Shown here in pieces: positions 45,531 to 58,121 of a stretch of 64,000 nt of DNA. The notes beneath the pieces are model-generated. The model saw only the letters and a program-made list of their open reading frames with translations, was not told the origin of the DNA and searched no databases. Position numbers and translations under genes: made by a program. Position 1 is the stretch's first letter; every line of letters starts with the position of its first letter. The stretch is from contig QRDG01000139.1 of the NCBI GenBank assembly GCA_012064385.1, forward strand, positions 527,106 through 591,105. Reading direction: 5' to 3'. This DNA comes from Puccinellia tenuiflora. Its lineage: Eukaryota; Streptophyta; Magnoliopsida; Poales; Poaceae.

Positions 45531-48331
45531 TATACTAGTTATAAATGTTTAAATGTCCCATTTACACTTATGGTGAGCTAAGTATTTGATACTTGTGCTG
45601 TTTTATGAAAACAGGGCCTGCCGTTTGAGAAGTGCATGGAGGGACTGAGTGGATTTCGCGGGAAGATGGCAATCAAGGAGTTGATGCTGGCGATGTTCTA
45701 CTTCTACATTTATCGTTTTAAATTAGAGGATTTGAATAAGTTTTGTAATCGAATTAAGTGTGATCTTAAATTAGTGTGTCTCGGTTTGTGAGACGGTCAT
45801 TCATGTTAAAGACAAGTGGTTGTTCTATTTTCATGAGTAATCCTTCTTTAGTGATCACGTTTCGATTATGAGATTATTGTCCTTTGTTAGATTTAAACGA
45901 TAATTAGTTAAACACTTATAAAATTAAGACATACTAAAATATCCAATACTTAATGATGAGAATTGTTTTAATTATACTATTAGTGCTGAAAAGCATCTTG
46001 ATGCGCATCACTAAGTAGTGTGGTTAAAAATGCCATTTTCTGAAAATGCCATGAGTTGCTGAAAATAAACACAAGTGTTGGTTGTATTTTTTCAGTAAAT
46101 AAAAGACATCATTGTTTTGTCATGGATGAGTAAATAGGAGTATTTATTCATGTCATGATAAGATCATGGAAGTAAAGGATATTAAGTTAACAAGATAATT
46201 GAGTCTTTTCGATTTGATCAAAAGAGACAAAATATTTGAGTTATTGTTTAGTATGGTGACTTGTGACAAGTGTTATCACAAATTACAATATTTAGAGATT
46301 ATTCAAAAGGTGTTTTGATAAACCTAAAGTATTGTAGTCACATTATATTTGATATTATGTGGTCATAAAGAAGGGTCTTTGGTTTTAAGGTTTTATTTGT
46401 ATCATTTAGATTTATTTTGATAACACTCCTGTTTTAAATAAAGGATCTATTTAATGATTTGCATTTCGCATATGAGTTATGTGAAATAGTGGTTCCAATA
46501 ATTATGAGATAATTAAAAGCCATAGCAAATAAAGTTTTGTAAAATGTTCATATGAGATTATGAATAGAGATTCCACAATGTGAGACTAAAAGGAACAAAC
46601 CAATGTGTTTGGTTGTGTTATGTATTTTAGTGGTTTTATCGTGAAATGGTTTCATGGATAAAAGAATTGTTGGAATAAATTTAGAAAGCTTAAACCTTGC
46701 ATGTTTATGTATCAAGTGGCACATATGTAAAGTGCTATGTTGGTTAAAACTTGACACATAAAGGTTTTAATGATGGTGATCATTGAATTTTGGTTTAGCT
46801 TGTCTAAAGAGATGTAGGTTTCAAGAATATGAATTTTGTCAAAAGTTGCAAAATAATATTCATGATTTACTTGTCATGTTTGGGAAACAAGACATACCTA
46901 CAAAACTACAAAAGAAGAAATAGAAACTTTAAATACGAAAGTGACTAAGAGTCATTTTACTTTAAGTTTAAATCATAAAGTAATCGTTACTTGATTTTGT
47001 GAAAAGAATGTTTCACATATTTATTTTGCAAAAGAGTTTGCGTGGAATAAATAAAACTTAGAGCTGGCAAAGTGCTGGTGTTTCGTATATGAGTTCTCGA
47101 ATCTTAAGAGTTAAGAGTTTTGGAGGAGTCCAAAGTGTCGAGAAAGTGCATAAGAAACTGAGTGAGATCTAATTAAGATATGTGGTGACATATATTAAGT
47201 TAGAGCAGAAATTAATTTCCATAATCAAAATATGTGGTGACATATGTTTGAGTGGGAGCTAGTTAATCATGGTCAAATATAAAGATAACATATTTCTGAG
47301 TGGGAGCCAAAGTGGCTTCACAATTTAATATGTGTATGAGGTATATTTGAGTGGGAGTTTACAACATCGTGTTTGAATGAAATGGAGATTTCATAAATGT
47401 TGTAAATGGTGACATGGACCAATGCATAACTTATGAAGTTAGTTTGAAAGTCAAATATTCATGTAGATGAATGTATCTATGGAGGATAGATAAGTTTGAT
47501 AAACATTAAAGTCAGATGTTTAACCTAAATACTTTGAAGGAGTTCAAAATGAAACAAGAGAAGAATGGTTCATCTCATTGTGATATATAGGTGAAGCATT
47601 GAGTTAGAGAACTCAGTACAAAATTGATGGTTGGAGGATATGTTGGAATTCAATATGAATTGTTCATAGATCTCAACATATAAGAACCATATGTTTGTAT
47701 ATGACGATATGTGACCCAAGTTCTTAATTGTAAGAACATGTTGAATGAGGAGTCATTTTTCATGAGATTGAGATAAATTTAGAAAATGGTGGACTTGGTT
47801 GAAGTCATAAAGCCAGACTAAATTAGGGATGTCTTAATATCGGAGTAGCACAGCGAAAGCATGATCGGAAATATCAAAGTGACAAGGCTCACTGTTGATT
47901 TGTTAAAGTCAACAACATATAGGAGTATATGATTAATTCAAGGATTGAAATAATATATAATATTTTGGTTTGAGAAAGTTGTTTCAAGATTGAGTGAGTT
48001 CCAATGCATGTGTTGTGGGAAAGTCCATTTGACTGAACATACATATAGGCATAAAAGGATATGAATATCTCACTCTATAACCAAACATATTATATACATT
48101 ATAAGATAATGAGTTTTATCATGGGATGATAGGAAGTTTATCATGTGATGATAAAGTAATGTCAAGTTAGGTGACAGTTACAATTTTTTGCAAAGGACAT
48201 AAAGAGCTGTAAAGTACAGAGCACGGACAGAACCTCTTCCACAAGCAAACATGATCAGCACTGAGACTTCATGAGTGAGACTCCATGGGTGTTGGATCGC
48301 GGAAATGCAAACTAGATTATTGACTCTAGTG
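45531..48331 (+). other. Non-coding interior of Copia element
   Basis: AT-rich, with no frame of note and no pol motif. Three GAGTGGGAG words (47250, 47297, 47349) copy the core of the true purine tract at 48332-48343. Confidence 0.75.
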
Positions 48332-48343
48332 CAAGTGGGAGAC
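48332..48343 (+). other. Copia polypurine tract
   Basis: CAAGTGGGAGAC directly precedes the 3' LTR. Confidence 0.9.
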
Positions 48344-50259
48344 TGTTGAGAATATGCCCTAGAGGCAATAATAAAATGGTTTATTAAGCATATTCACGTT
48401 TATGATAATAGTTTATTATCCATGCTATAATTGTATTAACTGGAAACATAATACATGTGTGGAATATAAACACCAGGTGTCCCTAGTAAGCCTCTACTGG
48501 ACTAGTTCGTTAGTCAAGAGATGGTTAGAGTTTCCTAACCATGGACTTGTTATAGTCACTTGATAACAGAGTCATATCATTAGGAGTAATGATGTGATGG
48601 ACAAGACCCAAATAATAAAGAGTTGCAATTGATCGTGTCACAACAGTTTTATTGCCAACACTTTTAGTATGCCAAGTATAGTTTCCTTAGACCATGAGAT
48701 TATGTCACTCCCGTTTACCGGAGGAGTACTTTGTGGACATCAAACGTCACTTCGTAACTGGGTGATTATAAAGGTGGCTTTCAGGTATCTCCGATGGTGG
48801 GTTGTTGGGTGATATGAATCGAGAGTGGAATTTGTCCCTCCATGTGACGGAGAAGATATCTCCAGGCCTTCTCGGTAATATAGCATCAAAAGTCTGCAGA
48901 CATGTGATTAGGTTGTAATCACCGGGATCCTATATTATGGATGAGTAAAGAGAACTTGCCGGTAACGAGATTAAACTAGACATGGGGATGCCAACGATTA
49001 TATCTCGGGCAAGTAAAATATCGTGAGATAAAGGGAATCGTATATGAGATTAATTGAATCTCCGGCATCGTGGTTCAATCGAGAAAAGGTTTTCGTTGAG
49101 TGTATAGGAATTAATATGGGCATCCCGGTCCCGCTATTAATTATTGATATGATCATGTCTATGCATTCTCGAACCCGTAGGGTCACACACTTAACGTTCC
49201 GATGAAATTAGGTTTTGCGATGAATTAAATGATGAAGTGAACGAATGGTGATTCGGAGTCTCGGATGGGATCCCGGACGTCACGAGGAGTTCCGGAGGAG
49301 TCCGGAGAATAAGATTCATATATGGAAAGTGGTTTCCGGAGGTTTCGGAAAAGTTCCGGAAATTATAGACAGGGTACCGGAAGGTTCCGGAATGTTCTAG
49401 AAGGGTCTAGAAGTGGGACCGCATATTTTGTATGGGGCCCACATGGTGCAAAGGGGTGCTGCCACCACTTGGTGGGGCGCACCACCTAGGCCCATATGGG
49501 TGGTGCGGCTAAGGGAGAAGGAGGGGAGTCCCACTCCTAGTTGGACTAGGAGTTGGGCCCTCCACCCCTTTAGGAAAGGGGGCCCAAGGAGGAGTCCTAG
49601 TTGGACTCAAACTTGGGGGGCAAGACAAGGGGGGGGGGGGCGGCCGGCCCTGCCCTTGCCCTAGCTGCCACCTATATAAGGAGGGGAGGGGGGGGGAGGC
49701 GCACCACACCCTTGGTGGCTGCCCCCTAGCCGCACCCCCTCTCTCTCCCATCTAAACCCTAGCCGCACCCCCTTACCCCGAAGGGCTGCCGCTACCTCTC
49801 CTCCACACCTAGCCGCACCCCCTAGCCCTAGGGGCTGCGCCACCTTGCTCCTCTCCCTCTCCTCTTGCTTGGCTTGGCGAAGCCCTGCTCGTGGAGATCG
49901 TCATCATCACCGGCACTATCATCGTGCTGCTGAGATCATCAAGGCCACGTCTTCTCGCTTGCGGGATCAAGGAGTCGACGTCTTCATCGAGCTGTACGTG
50001 TGGACGCCGCGGAGGTGCTGCCCGTTGCTGCACTTCACCGGATTGGATCTCGAGGATAACACATCTCCTCGCGACTAGACGAGTCTAGTTGCGGGGATCG
50101 ACTAGCCAACCCCTGCACCGACAAAATGCGTTTGTTGATCTTCAAGGGTAAGAGATTGGATCTCATCTTCGCTATCTTCATCTCATAGATCTAGATCCTT
50201 GGGGTTTATTCCGCTTTGCCGCGTAGAAATTTTTTGTTTTCCATGCTGCAACCCCATCA
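48344..50259 (+). repeat. Copia 3' LTR, 1916 bp
   Basis: Same ends as the 5' LTR. It differs from it by about 23 substitutions and a 3-bp gap within 48440-48726, and by roughly 1% elsewhere, mostly in G-runs. Confidence 0.95.
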
Positions 50260-50264
50260 GAGAT

Positions 50265-51850
50265 AGTGGAGATGCTTTGAAATAGACAACAAGTATCACA
50301 AGGAAATAATATCAATTGAAGACAAGGTTTTTGCAAATTCATCACAAATATCACAAAGATATATTAAGTGAAGGAAAAAGCCAAAAACCTCAACAATTGC
50401 ACATAAAGGATTTCATGCCAAAAGGCAACCTACACAAGGTTGAGACTAGTAAAGTGAGCATGGGATTGATACTTGTTACCGAGATGCATTGACGATGAAG
50501 ATGATGAGAGTTGGTTTGTCATCAAAGCTTGACTCCGACAATCACACGGTGAGAACACCTTCCTTATGAATGAGGCAAGCATCCAATGCATCTCCATTGT
50601 ACCTAAAACATAATTAGAGTACAAAATGGTTCCCAAACTCATTGGGTCCCATAGTAGTTAGATAAGCTACAATATATAGGAAACACTCCATGTAAATATG
50701 TGCATATAGATATGAAATTGAATTTCATGCACATCTTAGCCAATTTAGGATTCGGTGGAGTATCCCCTATATATTGGAACTAGAAAGACTAGCATGCCAT
50801 AAAATATATATACTAGTAAATATGCATGCATAGACTTATAAGAACCAAACGAGATACAATTTGGACAAAAACACCAAGTAAACCAAGAAGAGAGCACACC
50901 AAGGTGTGACACAAAAAGGTTGTCCAAATTATATCAAAATCCAAATCAACACATGATTGAGGAAAAAATCAAATCAACAAATGATTGATAAGACACCAAC
51001 TGAAAATAAGATACCAATTAAAACACAAAGTATCAACTAGGAGAAAAGATATCAAGAAGAGGGTGATACTTGACTGAAATCAAGTAAAGTAAAATAAGGC
51101 AAAAGGTATGAAGACTCCCACAATAAATATTAATTGGAACAAATATCTATGGAGGAGATATTAAATTCCAATTAATACCAATTGAAGGTGCCAACACAAG
51201 ATAAAGAATCAAATGCCAATTGAGAGGATCAATAATTGATAGAAAGAATAGTGTTCTAAATAAAAAAAAGGAATGCTCCCCCAAGATTAATGCATTATCT
51301 TAGATATTTGCATTTGAATACAAAATGCATGCACAAGGGATCATTACTCTCCATATTTTATCTAAAACACTAAACACTACCGATTGAAAGACATGATCCA
51401 TTCAAAAGGCAAGGAAGGCAATAGATAAAGCAAATCAACGCAAGAGCCAATGTGAAGATGGTCTACAAAATCCACCACAATTGCTAGTATCACTTGTCAT
51501 GGACAAGTAGTATACAGAGATATTTCTCGGTGGTATAAAGGAATGATGTACAAGACCAACTTCACCACAAACTAGCAAATGGCAAAAGATAGGAATTAAA
51601 ACACCATTTTTTAAAGAGGTTTGTTGGTAGTTTCAATTATTTGAACCAACCGGCAAAGTCATGGTTAGAATAAAAGGAAATAAATGGTTTCTCACATAAT
51701 ATATGGAGATGCATATTAGAGAAAAACCACACCAAGCAAACTCACAAAAACAAGAACCAAAGGGTAACCACAAAGGAAAATTGGAACTTGTTTGAGCAAA
51801 CATGCCACATAGGAAATAGATAATATACAATATCAAATCTAAGTGGCAAA
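50265..51850 (-). mobile_element. Interior of large LTR element, right part
   Basis: Continues the non-coding interior begun at 40634, AT-rich and A-rich on the plus strand. It ends at a Copia gag piece without a second LTR, so the element is truncated. Near the end a 30-bp stretch (AAATAGATAAT...ATCAAATCTAAG) is repeated at 51814 and 51855. Confidence 0.6.
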
Positions 51851-52740
51851 CCTCAAATAGATAATGTACAGTATCAAATCTAAGGACTACAACTTATCTC
51901 CGTGGCAAGTCAAAATGCAGGCTATCCTAGCTCACCCCAATCTAGATAAGGCGCTGGAGGCTTTCGGAAAGAAAGACCAGAACTCGTGGACCGATGAGGA
52001 GAAGTGGAAAGATCTCTTTGATTCACCTCCATATGTATAATAATATCTTGCAAGAGGTGCTACAGGAGAAAAGTGCGGCAGCCCTGTGGCTCAAGCTGGA
52101 AGTGATCCGTATGTCCAAGGATCTAAGCAGTAAGATGCACGTGAAGATAAAGTTGTTCACGCACAAGCTGCAAGAAGGTGGTCCGGTTCTGAATCACATA
52201 TCGATCTTCAAAGAGATCGTCTCGGATCTATAGTCTATGGAAGTGAAGTATGATGATGAAGATTTAGGTCTTCTGCTTATGTTTGTTGCCTAGCTCTTTT
52301 GCAAATTTCCGTGATACCATATTGTTAAGCCGTGATAAACTAACCGTTGCAGATGTTTATGAGGCCCTACAAACGAAGGAAAATATGAAAGGTATGATGC
52401 AATCTAAGGGATTGTCCTCCAAGGGTGAAGCGTTGGAGGTCTGAGGTAGGCCTGAGCAGAAAAGATACAACAACAATAGAGATAAGAGTAAGAACGACAA
52501 AGGCCATTCGAATTCCAGGGGTAAGGACAAGTTTTGCAGGTATTGTAAGAAAAACAATCACGTCACTGAGGATTGCTATAAGTTGAAGAATAAGGATAAA
52601 AGGAACGATACTTACCAACATAAAAATAAATCCGAAGGTTTCAGTTGCCTCTCGTGATAGTTCTGATTCTTTTGATTGTCTTGTTGTTTTTGCTGGCTGT
52701 GTTTCTGGTAATGATGAGTGGATACTTGATTATGCATGCT
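51844..52740 (+). pseudogene. Eroded Copia gag and protease start
   Basis: Reads YNLSPWQVKMQAILAHPNLD, KALEAFGKKDQNSWTDEEKW and, after a shift, NNILQEVLQEKSAAALWLKL. It then runs through stops to a CCHC knuckle FCRYCKKNNHVTEDCYKLK (about 52535-52590) and DEWILDYAC of the protease border. It belongs to a Copia group different from the 41738 element. It is terminated by a SINE insertion at about 52741. Confidence 0.85.
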
Positions 52741-52883
52741 TTTTTTTTTGAAAGGAATACGGTAGGGGAAGCCCCTACGGTGATTTTTATTTTCGAAATA
52801 ATAAGAACCCAAATCCGTGTCCGTGAGGACTTGAACCTGGGTGGCTGGGTTGTACATCAACTTCCCTAACCAAATGAGCCTAG
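52741..52883 (-). mobile_element. tRNA-derived SINE (Au-like)
   Basis: On the minus strand an A-box-like GGCTCATTTGG is followed by GGTTAGGGAAGTTGATGTAC and a B-box GGTTCAAGTCC (52827-52837), as in tRNA-derived SINEs. The 3' end has an A-run (52741-52750 on the plus strand as T). It interrupts the Copia protease border. Confidence 0.7.
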
Positions 52884-54336
52884 TTAAGTACTAGTATCAG
52901 TGATTTTTTTTTTTTGCTTTTTACGTGTCACAAATACTTTCAGTGGCGTCCCGGTTTTGCGTGCGCCACTACTTTTCGGTTACTAGTGTCGTGTGGATAA
53001 GAACAACACGCCAATGGTACGCGGGAGCCAACTGACCAGCCCAACGTAAAATGTCGGTGGTGTGCGATTTTCACGACATGCTACTAGTAAATTTGTACAG
53101 GTGGCGCGTCTAGTTCGCACGGTAGCGATGATTAGTTTTCGCCACCCCGCGGACTTAATTATTCCACTTCCCACGTTGCACCAAGTCGAAGAGTTAGGCA
53201 TGACGATCCAGCCACACATAAAATCCGGCCCCCCTCTCCGCTGAAGGGATCATCTCGCCACACATCTTTTCTCCTTGCTCCTCTCCTACATACGCATACA
53301 TGCAAGCTTGAAATAAATATATAGGGTACACAGCCATTACACATATTCAGTCTAACTATAGAAAAATAGAGCCAACCCAAAAGAATATTGAGGCTTGGTT
53401 CGTCACAGCGACACAAACACAAGAAAAGAAACACCTGGGCTGGGCCAGGTGAGCACATGACGGACTGCACAACAAGCTTGGAAATATTGTATGAGGTCGA
53501 GGGTAGATCACTTTGTTGATTGATCAGCGGTGCTCGGACAAGGAACTCAAAGAAGTCTCGGACTCTCGGTACAAGGGGAAGCTGGCCATCGAATTAAAAT
53601 TAATGTCGATGTGACCATATGCAAATGAGAGTAACCAGGGAGATCACAACGGGAGTATCATCTCATCGGAGCTGGGGCGTATGTACATTGCGATTGTGGT
53701 ACTCAAGAGCAGGTAACCCTTTGGTAATGGCGAGCCGGAGAGGTACAGTAGCGGTCGAGGAGGGCGCCCAGCACCCTAGCGGCCTAGCTCGATTCCTTGT
53801 CTACTGGAGTAGCTAGCTAGAAAGGCAAAACGATCGAGAGTTCGACTTTAAACGGAAAAAGAAAAGCGGGGTTCGATTCCTAATCCTGCCGGACATAGGA
53901 CGCAAGGATCGATCCTTGTTTTCTTCCGATCCCTCCAAACAACGATCGACGAGCTCCTTTTTCTTTTCATTCATGCTCGCCTGTGTGGTGTGGCCACCCA
54001 TTAGTTTGTCCTCGAGCTCCAAGGCAGGTGCAGGGCTCGGCGGTGCACCACTCTCATCGCCGGCCTCTTCGTCGCGACAGGCATTTCATCATACTGTGGG
54101 GTGTGGGCTGACGGACCCAAGCTAATCACCTTCTACTCCCTTCTTTCCACGGAATTTGTCATGCATGTCATGGTGTCGCGCGGTGTTCAGCCGTACACTA
54201 CCGAAGCGACCTGTCTCACGTGAGTAATCATATTTACTCCTCAAACATGCACATTCCAGGCACAGAAATGCAGCTGCTAACAAGAGATTTTCTATTTTGT
54301 TACTGTAGAAGCTCAAAATCAACTTTGAGTGGAGCA
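52884..54336. other. Upstream region of DUF4220 gene
   Basis: At 52939-52970 AGTGGCG...CGCCACT faces itself, similar to subterminal CACTA repeats. Near the gene a 5' leader intron is plausible, from CTCAC/GTGAGTAA (about 54220) to TTACTGTAG (about 54309). No other gene was recognised. Confidence 0.4.
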
Positions 54337-56695
54337 ATGGCTGGGGGACCGATTCAACTCTGGAATGAGTGGGCGATCCAAATCCTCATCCTATTCAGCT
54401 TCACACTACAGATTTTTCTCTTTGTCTTTGCCAGGACCCGTCGGCGTGGATCCTCCGCTGTGATGAGGATCCTCCTTTGGCTGGCGTACCTAATGGCTGA
54501 CTCCACGGCTGTGTACACTCTCGGCCATCTCTCCGTCAGTAGTTTGACCTACGAGCGGAAACTCACGGTGTTCTGGGCGCCCTTCCTCCTTGTGCATCTT
54601 GGTAGCCAGGACACTATTACCGCCTATGCCCTCGAGGACAACCATCTCTGGCCACGCCACCTGCTAAATCTTGGCGTCCAAGCCTTTGGGGTTGCTTATA
54701 TCATCTATAAGCACATCGCTGAGATCCCCACCTTGTTGAGATTGGCCAGTGTATTGATGTGCACTGTAGGAGTCATCAAGTATGGGGAGAGGATATGGGC
54801 CCTCAAGTGTGCCACCTTGGACAGCATCCGGAGCTCTATGAGGAAACCTCAGGATCTCCCTGATTACTATAGTGTGCTTCCGTCCCAGATAGGTTCGGCC
54901 CAGGATCGCGATGAAGAAGAGCTCTTGCTGTTTGCTCAAGGCTTGCTCCCTCTTTGCAAGGGTAGGATTGCTAACTTTCCTCTGGCTTTAACTTCCGATC
55001 CAATATTTGGTTGGTCCAACATTAGCTGGAATTGGGACTGGAAGGCTACATTTAAGGTGGTGGAGATGGAGCTCTCCTCTGATGTATGACATCCTCTACA
55101 CCAAGGCTGCGGCGATCCACACTTGGTATGGCTACTTTGTTCGTGCCTTCTCAACGCTCGCCACTTTTGCCGCGTTAGTGTTGTTTCAGTTAAGCCGTAA
55201 TAGCAATTGTTACAGCGGAACGGATGTTACAATCACTTACATCTTATTGGTTGGTGCCTTCCTCCTGGACATGGCGTCAGTGTTTAGTGCTTTGGGATCG
55301 ACTTGGACATGTAATTTCTTGTTGAATCTTAAGTGGAGTAGGCTTGGTCTTGTTATCCTATTTCTTCGCCGACATGCCAAAGCTGCTGCAAGCAACAGAG
55401 GGTGGTCAGACTCCATTGGACAGTTCAATTTGTTACGTTTTGGCTCTCGTGACAAGACCAAGCTAAGTAACATAGTGGCTAAGATGATGGGGCTTGAGGA
55501 TTGGTGGAACAAATAATGGTATTATTCTGAGATCCTAGTGATTTCAGATGATGTCAAGGAGTTGGTGTTCAAACGTGTATGGCAGGTAGTGAAGAAGATT
55601 CACCTTCCAAGTGTAGAAGATATCGTGGAGCAGCCCATGGCGATGATGCCATCTAGAAACGAATATCTAGGCTTTCGTCCTGAGTTATACGATGACACTG
55701 CCAGGAGGCGGAAGAAATCAGACAATGCTTTGAACTTCGGTACTGAACTTCAAGAAGTGATCCTTACCTGGCATGTCTTTACAGAGGTTTTCCTGTCGTG
55801 CAGCGTTACCCCCGAGGATGCATCATCATCTGCATGTATGAACGCGATCAAGGCGTTGTCGGATTACATGGTGTACCTTATGGCTGTACACCCTGACACA
55901 ATACCCGGTTTGGAGCTACGCAGCCTATACGAAGCAACCAGGATGACTTTGTGCCTCATATGGTCCGAGAAGAACAAGATTGACGTGATAATTCATGATA
56001 ACCCCCCCACGTGGCAAAATTTTGTTCAGAGGCCCCTTTTCGCTGTCACTGACATGTGGGGTTTAAGTGACCCGGAGGAGTTATCATCAAATCCCCCCAA
56101 GATTGACTTGTCCGTTTCAGAAAAGAAGCTTGGCCCTGTTCACCTCAGTTGTAGAGAAAGAGTGGTGGCGCTTTCGAAAGTCCTCAAAGAACAAGACAAT
56201 AGGCTTGCAGATACAGACGACAATCCTGATGCAAACAATCCTGTCCAGGGTCAGTTCTTGTATTTGAGACGGAGGCCACAGCGCTCTAACAAGCCTTTTA
56301 AGGTGCTTGTAGAGTCGAGCATCATTATCTCGCATGGATCTTTATATGCCAGGCTGATGCTAGAACTTGCAGATGCAGGCAATCCTGATAAGCCAGGTGT
56401 CATATCTCGTTACCAAGATACTGATCGTATCGCCATGAAGAAACTAAAGCGTCTGATGCCAGATCTGGAATCCTCATCCAGAGGTGGTGAGTTTGATATG
56501 CCCAAAGTGCTGGCCCTCATCTTGGATACATGGGTGCGTCTGCTCGTCTTGACATCCATCGGATGCAAGAGAGAGGCTCACGCCAGACAAATCAACCGTG
56601 GCAGTGAGCTCACCACTGTCGTCTGGCTCATGGAAGAACATGCCAGTGTGTTTTTCAACCGACCCGACCTCTTAAACCGATATATGGAAGCATAG
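54337..56695 (+). pseudogene. DUF4220/DUF594 membrane protein gene with two lesions
   Basis: Starting MAGGPIQLWNEWAIQILILF the protein has several N-terminal membrane segments (ILILFSFTLQIFLFVFA; ILLWLAYLMADSTAVYTLGH). It continues through the DUF4220 region to the C-terminal DUF594 domain, with RLMLELADAGNPDKPGVIS and TTVVWLMEEHASVFF near the end. The total span is about 785 codons, close to full-length for this large grass-expanded family of unknown function. Near 55075-55085 the frame shifts by one extra base, and a TAA at 55514-55516 interrupts the second part. It is therefore a recent pseudogene or carries two sequence errors. A Stowaway MITE follows it. Confidence 0.85.
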
Positions 56696-56725
56696 GCTGG
56701 GCTGCTGTATAGTGTTGTCCATGTA

Positions 56726-56849
56726 CTCCCTCCTTTCCAAAAAAGATGTCATAAGTTTGTCTAAATTTTGATGTACCTAGACATGATTTAGTGTATAGAT
56801 ACATCCAAATTTGGACAAATCTGTGACATCCTTTTTAGGATAGAGGTAG
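56726..56849. mobile_element. Stowaway MITE, 124 bp
   Basis: TA at 56724-56725 and 56850-56851 flank CTCCCTCCTTTCC... and its imperfect complement ...GGATAGAGGTAG. The two halves are inverted copies of one another (AAGATGTCATAAGTTTGTC against GACAAATCTGTGACATC). Tc1/Mariner-derived, in the 3' flank of the DUF4220 gene. Confidence 0.9.
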
Positions 56850-56851
56850 TA

Positions 56852-57539
56852 ATAATTTTCGACCGACCGTTGTATTTCCCTTACATTCACTGTTTTTCTT
56901 TACGGCCTTCTTCCACACACATATTATTTTCCCACGCAGTGTATGTAAGCTCTCATTACTCCTGGCCATCACACAAATATGTATTACTATTGGTTACTCT
57001 GTTGTTATTTGTGAACTGTAAGTAGATCAGTAGATGTGCTGCTTGGATTTTCTGGACCTCTGCATCCGGCCCTCTGTGTGCACGACAACTGAACAAGCTG
57101 CAACTGAAGTGAAAGATAATGCAAGCAGCGAAAGCATGGAGGTCGATTGCTCTTCATGGTCTATCTGGAATAAATAGAACCTGGCGGCAATCTAATTTGC
57201 CAGTTCATTCATGTACAAAAAAAGAGAGGACACAATATATCCGCAAATTAAGCAACACACACGATTTACAAGTCCACGACTTGGTATAAATCACCAGTTT
57301 TATGCATGTACAACCACGAATAAATTTAGCAAGAAACAACATAAACTCTCACATCCATGGAAACCCGGTGCGGCGCGAACCACAATCGCTCCAGACCGAG
57401 AGAATTAACGTCCAAACCAAAACTCACAGAAAGCAGCAGAAACTAAACTAAATTAATACCGAGAGAATTAACGTCCAAACCAAAACTAGAGCATTGCGGA
57501 ATGGATTGATCCTTGCATCACAAATCAGTTGTACCAGGC
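56852..57539. other. 3' flank, nothing coding seen
   Basis: Contains a 30-bp direct repeat (ACCGAGAGAATTAACGTCC...) at 57395 and 57458. Confidence 0.4.
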
Positions 57540-57755
57540 TGGAGGTTAATAGCGACTCCATCGAAGGCAATCTATGAAGAGTGTTCCTTCTTGTCTAGAG
57601 GTTATTTTCATGCATAGTCCTAGGGAAAGCAATCAAGTTGCTCATTGTATTGCTAGTTTCCCATACCATGGTGTGGCATGAGGATCCCCGAAATTGCATT
57701 CTGGACTTGCTAGCGAAGTAACTATTGTGAACGAAGTTTTTTAATGAGATGGCTT
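57540..57755 (+). pseudogene. Retroelement RNase H (RVT_3) tail
   Basis: Frames read AIYEECSFLSRGYF, PRESNQVAHCIASF and LASEVTIVNEVF, the end of the RNase H-like domain of plant LINE ORF2. It is short and shifted in places. Confidence 0.65.
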
Positions 57756-58121
57756 GCTAGCGTAATATATTGTTTTTTTAAAGGAAGTTTGCGGATACGG
57801 TTTCATCTTTTCAGGCATCTATTCCTTTTTAATTTTGAGGTGTGTCAGGCATCTTTTTTTAATTGAGTGGAGGGGGGTTTCACGCATCTGTTCCGCTCAC
57901 CGCCATCTAAAGGGTTCCAAATGGGCCATCTTTTTTTACTTTATTTTATAAATTTTAGAAATTAAGTTTGCTTTTTATAAGTATACATGTTCGCATATGT
58001 CTAAACAAACTATTTACGTGTATACGAATGAATGTAAATTTCAAGGGGATTGCAACCACCATCATGAAGTCGGCCGTCTGGTGAATTGGCCGCCACACAA
58101 GTGCAATTTTTCTTTGTTTAT

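Larger units (their letters stand above)
41738..50259 (+). mobile_element. Complete non-autonomous Copia (BARE/Angela-like) element
   Basis: 8522 bp flanked by GAGAT at 41733-41737 and 50260-50264. It has two LTRs (41738-43639 and 48344-50259), the primer site TGGTATCAGAGC one base after the 5' LTR and the purine tract AAGTGGGAGAC before the 3' LTR. The interior is only 4.7 kb: a gag frame at 44901-45530, then about 2.8 kb without protease, integrase, reverse transcriptase or RNase H signatures. It would need a partner element for enzymes. It is nested in the interior of the large LTR element. Confidence 0.95.
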
